A DNA stretch of 64,000 bases, taken from assembly GCA_003194525.1 (NCBI GenBank), contig NBIV01000039.1:124001-188000 (forward strand), given 5' to 3'. A program made the position numbers and the translations under genes. Of the stretch, positions 21,001 through 31,880 are shown in pieces (positions within the stretch are counted from its first letter, which is position 1; each line of letters opens with the position of its first letter). Below the pieces are notes generated by a model that had not been told where the DNA came from, ran no database searches, and worked only from the letters and a program-made list of their open reading frames with translations. The DNA is from Gracilariopsis chorda. Lineage: Eukaryota > Rhodophyta > Florideophyceae > Gracilariales > Gracilariaceae.

Positions 21001-23746
21001 CTCCACCTATTGCCGGAATCGCGCTGGGCGTTGCTAGTTTGGATATGACGGCAACATGATTGTGCCAGAGACGTACATTGAAGAAGGCACGAATCGCGTG
21101 GTCTACTGCAGAAGAAGGCAACATGACCTCAAGATAGCGCCGTACAACCCAACTCTGACCAAGAAGTACCGCTCTCATATCAACGTAGAGCGCACGCAAG
21201 GAGGGGGCGCAGTGGCTTATCTGATGAAGTACGCGTTTAAGCAGCCCAAAGCTCAGGAGGTGGTGCTCAACGTGAGTGGTGCTAATGAGACAGAAACACA
21301 CAACGTGCAGCAACAAGAGTCGCAGGTGCAGAACTACATTCGTGCATACATGCGAGCACGTGTGGTGGGCACTGTCAATGCAGCTTGGAGAACTTTCGAG
21401 TTTCGACATGTTCACATCGTACCACAAGTAGAGCGACTGGCCATTTACTTGGAAGGAGAGCGAACGTTTCTGTTCAGAGGTCCAAATCATATCCATTCCG
21501 CATCGCCACCGTCTACGTTGGAGAGATACTTTGCAAGGCCCGAAGCATACGAAAACCTCGACTACCTTTCGTACTTTGAAAAAGTTCGATTGTATCGCAC
21601 GCTTCCAGCCCGCGAGCTTAACCAATACGACGGAGACAGCACTCAGGTGCCCACAGACGACTGCGATCCGCCCACGTACGTGGTAGAGCGCACGGAAGAC
21701 GAGCAGTGTGTCGCAAGGATCAGAGGTGTTTCACCGTCCGACATTGAGCTCCTTGCTCTGCGCTTGCTGCTCATGAATCACGCCTCGAGCTCTTATGAAG
21801 GCGCAAGGACTTTCAACGGACAGCAGTATGGAACGTATCGTGAAACTGCAATTGTAAGCGGACTGCTCGCGGACAGGTCCGAGTTTGATATTTCATTTCA
21901 AGAAGCAGTTCAGATATACAGCACGCCCTCCGAGCTACGACGTCTGGTTGTCACACTATACCAACAAGGCGCAGACCCAGAAAAAATGGCCGTCGAAAAC
22001 TGGGAGGCATTATGTAGCGACATACATACAGGAGATGAGCAGCAACGAAAGCAAGAAATGTATCGAAGTGTGGTGGAGATCTCAGACCGGCACGGAGGAA
22101 GACTGCTTTGCGATCACAGCTTCTTCTCCCAACACCTATAGCAGGATCATACAGCATTGACTGAGGCGAATCGAGCTACAACAACTCGAGACGCACGAGT
22201 GGTGCGAAATTGGTCAACTTTGCAGTCAAGGTACGCCACCTTAAAACCTCGCCAAAGACAAGTCATTGACACCGTCATTGCCGCATTGCAACAACGACAG
22301 GCGCTGCAGGAGCGAACAAGCACTCCTGGAAACGTGTTCTTTGTGCAAGGATCCGCAGGAACCGGAAAGACATACGTGCTCCACCTCCTTCGTGATATCG
22401 TTGAGTCGGAAGGAATGCTTGCCGAAATGACTGCTACAACAGGCATTGCAGCTTCGTTGTACGAAGGTGGTCGCACTTTACATAGCCTTCTCGGACTGGG
22501 TGTAGCTGATAGAGACAGCACAAGCAACACTACAGCCACTTTGTCAAAGTAAGGTCCCCGATCTCAACGTGCAGAACTGCTACGCGAAATACACCTGCTC
22601 GTCTTGGATGAGGCGTCCATGGTCTCAAGAAAGCTCTTCGAACTCATGGATGCGATGCTCAAAGATCTTCGCTGCAGTGGAATGGAAAACCCACCTCCCT
22701 TTGCGGGCTTGACCATCGTTCTATCGGGCGACCTCTCCCAGCTGCTTCCAGTGGTGCCGCAGGTGTACATAGAGGCCGAGCCAAGTGGAAATGTGAGAGG
22801 AGTGTACACAAACATTCTCAACGAATTCCCGTGGAACGGTGATCTGTGGACATTGTGCTCGGTTCAAGTGCTGTACCTCACGGAACAGGTACGCCAAGCC
22901 GATGATCCGGCATTTGCGTCGCTGTTACGTTCCATTGCACGAAACATAATATCCAACAACGCTCCACTACCACTCAGATGTACCGATGGCATGCAAACCG
23001 CCTACCAATTCCTGTGGAAGTGGCTCACAGCACGACGTAAGGAGGATGTGGATCTCAGCAAAATGCTCATTGCCTCCACAAAACAGTTGGTCGAGGAACA
23101 TAATGCGGCAGCGCTAGATCTGTTTCCTGGTGAGCGCTTCACTCTTCCGTCAGCGAAAACCGTGCAACCTGTTCGTGGACAGAACCCAGAGTCTGGTTTC
23201 GCCAGTACTATCGTCCCCGAGTTTGCATATCAGTATGCGCCTACTGGAGTACCGCTTCATAACTTGGACTTGAAGATCGGTGTGCCAGTTATGGTCATTC
23301 GGAACGTGCTGCATCCGGCTGTGGTCAACGGAAAGCTGTTCGTAGTCGTGCGTGTTGATGCGTTTACGATGCAGGTGGCTCGATTCGACGAGAATGGACA
23401 GGTGCTGGAACGACAGCTCCTGCATCGTATCGACTTCGAGTTTTCTTTCGCAGACATACGCATGATTCGAAGGCAGTTTCCCATTCGTCTTGCATTTGCA
23501 GCTACCGTTCACAAAGGACAGGGAAAGAAGTTGGATGGCTTGGTTGTGGATGTGCGATCCAACTTCTTCTGCGCCGGTCAGTTGTATGTCGCATTGTCGC
23601 GCGTTCGAAGAAACGACCATGTGCTGCTCCTGCATGACCCGCAGCTTACATCCTCGAAAGCGCACACAATTCATCCCATGCCTGTGGCCATCGCCAACCC
23701 AATGCTGCCTGAAGCCATACAGTTCTGCATCCCTCCACAACCATGA
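18080..23746 (+). pseudogene. Helitron Rep-helicase, right copy, longer, seven in-frame stops
   Basis: A single frame runs from ATG 18080 to TGA 23744-23746 (1,889 codons). Internal stops are TAA 18827, TAA 19190, TAG 19856, TAA 20882, TAG 21035, TAG 22139 and TAA 22550; I see no frameshift. Domains: residues 1-125 are tandem GGARANS-like heptapeptides (21-bp units); then acidic/proline-rich linkers with repeated EVEEDEI; a CCHC knuckle (RRCGRCGEHAHTLSSC, about 19230); SCKFCRCVLL; a Helitron_like_N segment (19420-20008) missing from the left copy; HUH motif VPHHHMLVWL ending at 20881; Rep tyrosines AYLMKYAFK; Pif1 helicase with GSAGTGKT (about 22350), LDEASMV, SGDLSQLLP, HKGQGK and YVALSRVRR. 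Four stops (20882, 21035, 22139, 22550) are shared with the left copy, so they predate the duplication or spread by gene conversion. Confidence 0.88.
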
Positions 23747-23867
23747 TCATATTTCTTGCGTTCTTCATTTATTGAATTAAACTACTTGCTTTTCTGCTTT
23801 CGCTTTCTCCAACCTTTTTTCTTAGCACCGCTGTTTATCACTCCTTCACCGCAGCGCCGTCCAGGGC

Positions 23868-24348
23868 CGAAGGCCGCTTCCTCTTGTCTCTCCATTATAA
23901 TTATTTGTTCCTGTATGAGGCGGGTGTTCTTGATTGAATGGAGGCGTTGCGCCACAAAATCGTCTTGCACGCCCCTGTTTGCGCACACAAAAAGCCCATT
24001 TGGCGCAACGCCTCCCTACCATTTAAAACATTCAGCAGCAGCAGCAGCAGCAAAGCGTGCTACTTACTTGCTGGCACTCCCATAATGACTGCAGTGCCAT
24101 CCAGTTACACAAAGCAACGTGTCGCGCTTTCTCACCATTGCATGGCACTGCAGTCAATTTACGTACCTAAAGACAAACCATTACGGCTCCACATACTATA
24201 GGCGCCGCGGCGCTCCGTGGTTCTACGAGCGCTATTGCGATCGCAAGCGAGCAAAGTGCTCGGAGAGCCTCCGAAAGCTACTAAATACATAAAGCTACAA
24301 AACAACGCGGCGCGCAGCGTGGCCCACGGGCGAAGGCCGTTTCCACTT
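23868..24348 (-). repeat. Repeat module, outer-right copy
   Basis: Reverse complement of the outer-left module: TGTCTCTCCATTATAA, hairpin arms GGAGGCGTTGCGCCA (about 23939) and TGGCGCAACGCCTCC (about 24001), (CAG)6 at 24033-24050, and a GC-rich end with GAAGGCCGTTTCCACTT finishing at 24348. A 32-bp block at 24354-24385 beyond it recurs inverted at 17016-17048 and may be the real element terminus. Confidence 0.75.
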
Positions 24349-24385
24349 TAAAATGTGTAAATCATTATAGTACGGGGTGGTGTTG

Positions 24386-26169
24386 AGATATAATGCACAG
24401 ATGTTCATGCCATAGCCGATTAATTTGTAATCTTACAGCAATGCACCACACAAATACACCAGGACGCACTATCTGCGCCTCTGGTACCGTAGGTACCTTT
24501 GTACACGTGCACTGAACACCATTCGGTTAACAAAGTTGTCAAAACCACCATGATGCAGCCAACGTGGATCCGTGGATCCGTCAAAAGCGATGTTGGTGGT
24601 CAATGCGGGGTGAGAGCTCTTACACCAATCCACGTTCGAGAATATGCTATGCCTCCGAGGCGAAATGGCATTGCACCGAGCACACTGCTGTAACTTACCA
24701 TACGCGCCAATCTCGTTGTAGGTAATCCCATTAAACTGTAAAGCGTTACCTTGGTAAATTTATAGGCATTCAATGCCATCATGGTTTCCATCAGCCCAAG
24801 GCAAGTGGAGAATCATTTCGTGTGACTATAGAGAACAACCTGTAAGTACTGCTCAAAGCGGGAAAGGGCGAAACTACACGAAATTATGGACGAACAATGG
24901 CGTGGGGAGCATGTGCTCGTGTCACTTCAGATCTTCTCGCAGCCCATCATTGCGGTTTATTTCCGATCTCAGCCTATAGATCCCCGGAGTCAGTAAACTT
25001 CGCTTGTCTCTCCTGTTTAAAGCTGCCATGTCAGCGCGAGGTAAAATATATGTGGCAGTGATGACCGTCCATTTGGCCATTAGAAAAGGCAACGCTGTTT
25101 TCCTTCTACATCGACAACGTTGCCGACTTCCATAGGCTCTTGAAGGCGATCTTTAACATCATTTGCGTGTAGAAACCACATCACGCTCATATCTTGTGGG
25201 AACGTTTCACAGCGGAAACAGGGAATAAAGAACGAGAAAACAAGTGTGAATTTCGATGAAAAGATAAAAACAAGCGATGCAAGAACAGCACAAAACAAAT
25301 TACATACTACGCGTAATGTCACCGTACCTTCAGATCACGACAAGCATGGTTGGTTTGCATCGTTTTGGAGTAACTTCGAGAAAAAGGAAAAGATAAAAAT
25401 CGAATACGGGAGTCCACAAGGTAGGCAAATGTCAAAAGTCGTGAAAGACCTTCTAGCTCGAATTTCGCTAAAACTAGAGAACCTACCCCTGTTTCACTTT
25501 CGCATAGTTTTACGCCTGACTTGCAGCTCTGCACCGAGCTTATATTAGTGGTTATCTTGAACATAATACATCAGGTAGGTGAAGCATTTAAGTTATGCTC
25601 AATTGAAGTTATGATAACGAGATTATCAAATATTATCAAAGGAGAGAAAAAACATTCCAACTCAGGACTTCCATGTAATTAAGAAGTGGTTTGCATTCAA
25701 ATGAAATAGCGAAAGGGACATACATACGGTATCTGTTCCCTTGAACATGTGTAATACTCATTGGGGAGCTTCAGTAGGAAAGAGATTCGTTAATAGTAAG
25801 ACCAGGATGCACCAATGGTCTGTGTGGTTTGTGGAAAGTCTCGGAATGAGTTGCAACCCTGAGATTCTACAGCTGTTCTCACTCTTGTTCCGCTTCTGCC
25901 TTTCAGGTGATGAAAATACAAGAGCAGTGGTATTAAGCCAAAGATACATGCTAAAGGGTAAAGGCTTCAAGAAACAAAGAGATTCACATAGCTGGGTATG
26001 CCATGTTATCTCAGTTTCCCAATGCGTAGTGCAGATCAAGGTTGTCTTCCCAAGCGAACGTATGCCTTTGGGTACAGCCGAGTGCTGACGGATAGAATTC
26101 GTTGGATGTCCATAAACACGCGTATACTGCACATATTCATGGCCAAGGGCATCAAAAGTCACCGAAACT
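24386..26169. other. No recognised gene (24.4-26.2 kb)
   Basis: Short ORFs on both strands (for example 25246-25548 plus and 25758-26162 minus) show no family I recognise and overlap each other. A small local duplication, GTGGATCCGTGGATCCG, lies at about 24564. The segment could be the upstream part or terminal repeat of the MULE that follows. Confidence 0.4.
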
Positions 26170-29100
26170 ATGGTAATTCAGCTTCGGTCAGAGCACCGTA
26201 CGGATCTTCTCAGACTGAAAAGAGAGGGAAAGCTCCGCCAACGCAGAAAACGGAACGCCAGAAACGAAATTCGCAGCGCAAACGGTAGTGATAAACACAG
26301 GGATACAGAGATGCCAGTGGTACAGGGAGGAGGTGGTCCGGAAGCAGGAAACCTGCCAGAAAGCAGCAAGCATTTATGTTGAAGTTGTACGGAGCCGAAA
26401 GTGAGGGATGCAATGCTGGGGGAAGGTGAAGACATTGAACGTGCTGTGAGGAAGCGACAGCGCAGTCAACGACTCCAAGAACTAAATGTTAACACCATCT
26501 GCGACAGTGGAGTGTGCTTACCTATCAAAATTCGTATGAAACGAAAGGTAAGGTTCTCCGCTGTGGTAACTGATGTAATCAACTCATTGATTGACGGATG
26601 CACGTCAAGGAGCTTTCTTGTGGGACGTGGATCCAGTGCCGGGAAGAGGGGAGAATCTCCTCGAGTACCTGAAAACCATGTGGCGAAAGATTTGGAAAAA
26701 GAGTCCAAGGGGATTCCGGATGTAAAGAACCCCGAAGCACATGCAATTCCTGATCAGAGTATGGTAGAAACCGCCGCTCCCTTCTTGCAAACTGACGCAG
26801 AGACCAGAAAGCTCAGAGAGAGGGTTGAGAATCAATCTCAGGATTTTGTTCAACAGGTCAGTCAGGATAGAGAGAACCAATCTCATGACTGTGCTGAAGA
26901 TCTGAAGGGAAACATTCAAACCGAATCTCACGGATCTACATCACCGGACTTGACTCCTTGTGTTCATATTGTAAATGGAGCGGCTCTTAGATCGCATGGG
27001 GGAATTGTGTCTTGCATCAATTTGGCTGAAGAAGAGGGTCAGCCTTAGGGACGTGCTGACAATGAAATCCCGCCTGCCCAAGATGCACAGCAGACCACTC
27101 GAGATGAGTATCAGACATAGCAAGTGACAATTGAGGGGGAACCACTGTTGGAGGAAGGCGTTCCGTGAGAAGCAGAAATCGCATAGATGGCCCCGTTGTC
27201 CCTAATTGAGAGGAAACCATGCACTCCAGATTTTTCTGGAGAACGTGAGCCATACCGTAAGCAGAAGCCTAACTTGTCTCAGGGTGCCACAGCACAGAAA
27301 TCATGCGACAGGTCCATCAACGTGCTGCAAGCTTCTTTGGAATGTGTCACAAAGGTATTTAACCTTCCGGCTTTGGTTGCTTATACTGCAAAGAAGCATG
27401 GCTACCTCTATGGCGTTCAATACTTTTCAGTTATGCTGAAACTTAAGTCAAAAACGTCTCCCCTACTAACTGGAAAGCTACCCTGTCTCCAGTACAAATC
27501 TAAATGTCGCTCTAACATTCGAGCGAAGTACTACCAGATGGATAAATGCTGGATTATAGGAAAGGACCTGATCCACACGCACAAGGCTGAGGAAATGCCC
27601 TGTGCTGACAGTGCAGTGAAGACTAGGTTCAAGGCTGTTCCCCATCCTCTTGCCTCTCGCCTAAGAGACTCGCAAGAACATGTACGGAAATTGGAGAACA
27701 GGTGCGTCTCTCATTCAAATTTGGAGCAATACCGTCCTTTGAGGGAGCCGAATTGTACAGCAACTCTTCATGCTACACTCAAGAGACGGAAAAAGCGCTC
27801 TTTTCTCGTGATTCAGATACCAGACCTCATGAGGACGTGGTATGTGGTACTTCCAGTGGAGCTGAGGACTTCTACCCTCGTCCCTTCGTATTATACAGCA
27901 CTACTTGCCCACGCAAAGAAGAAAGAACCGCTTCTAATACCTGGGATTCTAGGCCCGCGAATAAGCCGAAAATCTTTGGGGCAGTGAAGTCAGAAATTGT
28001 GCGAATAGGTTGTAGGAATAATCACCAATCTGAAGTTCTTGACAAATGTGATGCTCAAGAAGCATCGAAAGGTACCGTACAAAGTCCTGAGGAAGCGATG
28101 GGGTATGCTTCAGATGGTGGCGTAAACGTTGTAGCACGGTCAGGAGAGCTGGTCGATGAAGGTTTTGACGTCAGCGGTGACGTAAGATACGATTTTCCCT
28201 TTCCTTCTTTTGAAAACAATTACAACTCTCGACATTTCGTCAGCGAGGGCACCTCTCACACGCTATGCCTCCCTCGGGACCAGAGGGCTTTGAATGGCGA
28301 AATAAGACCATATATGATCGAGGAGAGTGGAACTCTCGAGGCTGGCTGGCTTAGGGCATGCGGGCGATGTTTCGGACAAACAATCTGACGTGGATCAACA
28401 GGCTACGCTCATTGATCGTTTCTTCGATGATGAAGAAGAGGTCCCATCCTGCTTTTTCTATGAGTCTGACGCAAGAAGTGAGGACAAAGGTGATGAGAAA
28501 TCTGATGACAGTAGCTTAGGGAAGTACAATCATGGAAGTTTGTGGAAGGAAGGAAGTACAAGTGGAGAGAATCGGCAGACGGCCGTATCAAAAGGAGAGT
28601 GTGGAGAATAGCTTCAAGAATGCTGTACTCACGTATATGGAGACCCTTCTACCCGATGCTCCTGGTATTTCTGTCCTGAAAACAATACAGTTCATCGCGG
28701 ACTGTCTGGGATACAATTTGTTCGTAAGGACTTCAATCTGTGTCGTAGAGCGCAAAAAACCCCGGGATTGCAAGTCTTCTAGAAGCTGAGGCGCGGAGGG
28801 TAGCAATCGAAAAGTTCTGAAGAAAGAAATGTTGAAATGCAAGCAGTACAATAACAAAATGAATCGATGTCCGTTGTCTCTTACCATCAAACGAACGAGT
28901 CTGAGGAGGTTTACGTGGCTAATCTAACTGGCTGTATACATGACCATGAGCCAGCTAATACGTTTAGCATCCGCCATTTGATATTGAAGACGCCATCTGA
29001 AGCGATACACATGACTAAAACCTCCATATGGGCTCTAGGGATACGATTCGGTACCTGGAAGACAAGTACAAACATAAGAGAAACCCTGTGATGACGAGGA

Positions 29101-31370
29101 AGAAGCTAAGATACGCGTCATCGACAAGTAACCCAAGTCACTTGGAATGTGTCAGACTGTATGAGCTGCTCTTTCCACTAAGCAAAGAGGACGTGGGACA
29201 TAAGGAAGTTTTGGCTGCAAACGAAACTTGGAAGATGAAGTACGCCTGTTGTTCGTTTCGGAAATTGTTGTAGGACCATCAGCAGTTTGGAGTTGTTCCC
29301 GGAGTATCAATTGACTGCAAGGCGATAGCCAATAGATACGGATTCCCGTTGCTAACCATAAATGGCCGCGCTTATGACGGTCATGTGCTAACGTTCTTCT
29401 TGGGCTACATGTGTTCTGAGATGTAAGAAGACCTGGTACGAGTTCTTTCGTACTGCAAGTTAGTAATTCCTGTATCCCAGGCGATGGTAGTTATGCACAA
29501 GAATACTGCAAGCATAAATGCCACCGAGAAGCTCTTCTACACCTCGTATACCAGCCTGGACGAATGGCACCTCAACGAGAATCAGAAGCGAAATGTCGCC
29601 ACCTGGTGTTCGAAGACCAACCAAATGGATGGGATACCGGACATGCAGAAGGATTGGTTCAACTTGAGAAAGTCACAACGCTCTCAGATGATCTTGGAGA
29701 GGAGTAGACTGTTCGAGTCTAAATAGTTTCATCAGTTCGGGGAACGTCTACCACTCTGGTACAAATACCTGTACCACACAAAACCACATATGCTTGTTTC
29801 TTGCTTCCGAAATGCAGCAATTCCTCCTCCATACCTCTTTCAGGGAAATGGCTACACGAAAGTTTCGAGTTCTGCATACAAGAAGCTCATTATATCATAG
29901 AAGATTCTGCTTTTCAAAGTTCCATTGGAAGTGCGCCGTATGGTTCAGGATCGAGCCGATAGACGGAAATCCGAGCTTGTACGAACGATGTCATCACAGA
30001 GTGCAAGGTACAGATAAAAAGGCAAGCTAGAGAATTATCTACCAGTAAAAGTGGTGGACGAATTGGTCTCTGATTACACTAACTACGCTCTATCGCATTT
30101 CGTGGGGCTGACCTTTAAGCCTTCGCGGAACTACATTCTATCAAGGACTGAGGGTGTGGATTATTGCCAGGATTCGTGGCCAGCAGCTGTAGGGAATCTC
30201 ACAAATGCGTCTAAACCAGCGATTGGTCCAGTGGCTCGATTCGTGCTCAGATGGGGACACCATCTGAGTTAACCGAGAAACAGCTCAATACTGGAAGAAG
30301 AAACGCGTTCCTTTCGTGAGACTGTGGTGCAATTTGCAAAGAGGTACAAGGAGTCAGTTGATGACGGAAAAGAGGAATTCATAGGTACCTGTTCATGTGT
30401 ACAACCGTCTTCTATCGGTTTTTCCTGCCGTCAAATGATGCGGTGGTGTATTAGGAAGAGCATCTCCGATTCCCAGAACTGTGAAACATCTTATGGCTTT
30501 GTATACCACTCCAGTTCCTGACTTCATTTTATTGGAAGAAAGATGCCTCCCTTCTGACATTCTCATACGTCGCCCAACTCCGGTCCGAAACCGGATGCTT
30601 CAAAATTGAAGAGTTGAAGTGGGGATTAACGAAGCTGTGATTCTCAACGGAGGAAAACGTATTCCAAATTGAGGACAGTATCGTCAAGATTAGCGGAAAA
30701 TAGAAGGATGTAGATGGCTATAATTCATACATGGAGGGTAAGATCCTGTATGACGCTTTGCATTGGCAGGTAACGGGAATCGGTAGCGTTGCAGTAAACG
30801 GCGTGTTACGTCTCTTAAGAGAATCTATATCTAATATTCAAGGAGGAAATGTGTCTCACTGTCGAACCACAACTTCCTTCAGAAATTTTATGGCACCACT
30901 TCGGGAGTGTAGCTGTTACCGGCCCTGCATGGGTAGTCGGAAACCAAATGGAAAACAGGGTTCCTTCCACCCGAACGCTGCGTAGGTTTACCCGTAGGTA
31001 GCAGTACCTACGCGCAGCGTTCTTTTGCTGCTCTGTCTTAAGCCACGACAGAGCAGCCTTTGAATAAAACCAGAGGCATCTAACCTCACCTTTCTTGGAC
31101 GAAAAACTACCGTAGTTCGCCACAGGGAGGGACAAGAACATGCACGAAGCACCCCAACAATACTGCATCCATCATTTTCGATGAAAGAATTCAGTTTCGA
31201 AAGAATCTTTCCACCAAACCATGGAAGCCAAAGTTCACAACGTGGGAAGAAGAGCTGCTTAGAACGGAACGACAAGCGGGCCAGAACAACCCCTCAATCA
31301 TCTCCAGATTTATCCCAACAAGCAGACCATGTTCTGTTCACATCCTCAGAACCCCCCTCTCAACCTCCAC
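26170..31370 (+). pseudogene. Decayed Mutator-like element (MULE) transposase
   Basis: This is a long plus-strand wreck with many stops and frame changes. The frame of 26170 continues through 26401-27048 and 27187-27700 with stops at 26380, 27046, 27118, 27166 and 27184 (approximate). Residues around 27480-27640 match a FAR1/MULE-type zinc DNA-binding domain: CRSNIRAKYYQMDKCWIIG followed by HTHKAE. A frameshift near 27700 leads into an acidic Ser-rich linker (27702-28388, then 28327-28611). The MULE transposase core is best seen at about 29310-29430, with NRYGFPLLTINGRAYDGH, then GYMCSEM, in a frame broken by TAA and other stops. Another piece, DELVSDYTNYALSHF, is near 30055. The C-terminal zinc region is not clearly preserved. 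Long terminal inverted repeats were not found. It is certainly inactive. Confidence 0.6.
30974..31056. repeat. Two adjacent hairpins inside the MULE remnant
   Basis: AACGCTGCGTAGG at 30974-30986 pairs with CCTACGCGCAGCGTT at 31007-31021 (two extra bases in one arm). Directly after, CTGCTCTGTC at 31028-31037 pairs exactly with GACAGAGCAG at 31047-31056. They could be a small inserted palindromic element. Confidence 0.7.
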
Positions 31371-31880
31371 GTAGGACTTTTATTAATGAAGCCCAAGACA
31401 CAGCACTCGAAATTATGTCCAGATTAATTAGAACTATCCAGTAGATAAAGTTCACATGGCACAAATTTTAAACCATCTTCCTTGTCTTTTGAGGGCTTTA
31501 GGGGGTCAGGCTTGGTTTTGCTTTGACCTCCATTCATATGGGATCTACGTCAGATCTTCTTCGGGCAAAACGTTTCACCAGTTCTCTGAAAAAGTCTTTG
31601 TAGTACAACATATGCACAGAACGCAATATACAACGACACAGGGGCAGGGTGTTTTTGAGTGGTGAGTGGTTAGACAAACAGAGTTATGAAATCGTCATAT
31701 CCAAACTCTATGGATCTATCTTTCATTGTTCCGCTAGCAATAACTAATGCATTTCTCATGCTTGCGCTAGCAGTGAATAACAGACGCCAGCTCGAAGTTT
31801 TCACTTTCCAAAGATCTTTGTGCGTTCTGACACTCGTTTGGGGACGCTTACGATGTATACTTAACACACCTAGCGTCACA

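Larger units (their letters stand above)
9087..24385. mobile_element. 15-kb composite inverted repeat made of two divergent Helitrons
   Basis: The left arm (9087 to about 15170) and the right arm (about 17393 to 24348) are reverse complements over almost their whole length: outer repeat module, Helitron Rep-helicase frame, a 430-bp conserved block and a short palindrome at the inner edge. The spacer 15171-17392 holds more module copies, themselves inverted. Coding frames point outward. The arms differ in length mainly through a 585-bp deletion in the left frame and extra short repeats in the right frame. At the right, a block at 24354-24385 reappears inverted at 17016-17048. I could not fix canonical Helitron ends (5' TC, 3' hairpin plus CTRR), so the outer borders are where arm similarity stops. 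Confidence 0.75.

Noticed and set aside
18080-23746. In-frame stops in the Helitron as firm evidence for a variant genetic code
   Set aside because: Arm-to-arm comparison shows several stops opposite GAG, TGG, TAC and CAA, as expected for ordinary mutation. The MULE, copia and aroB pseudogenes contain TGA. Kept only as a question in the findings.
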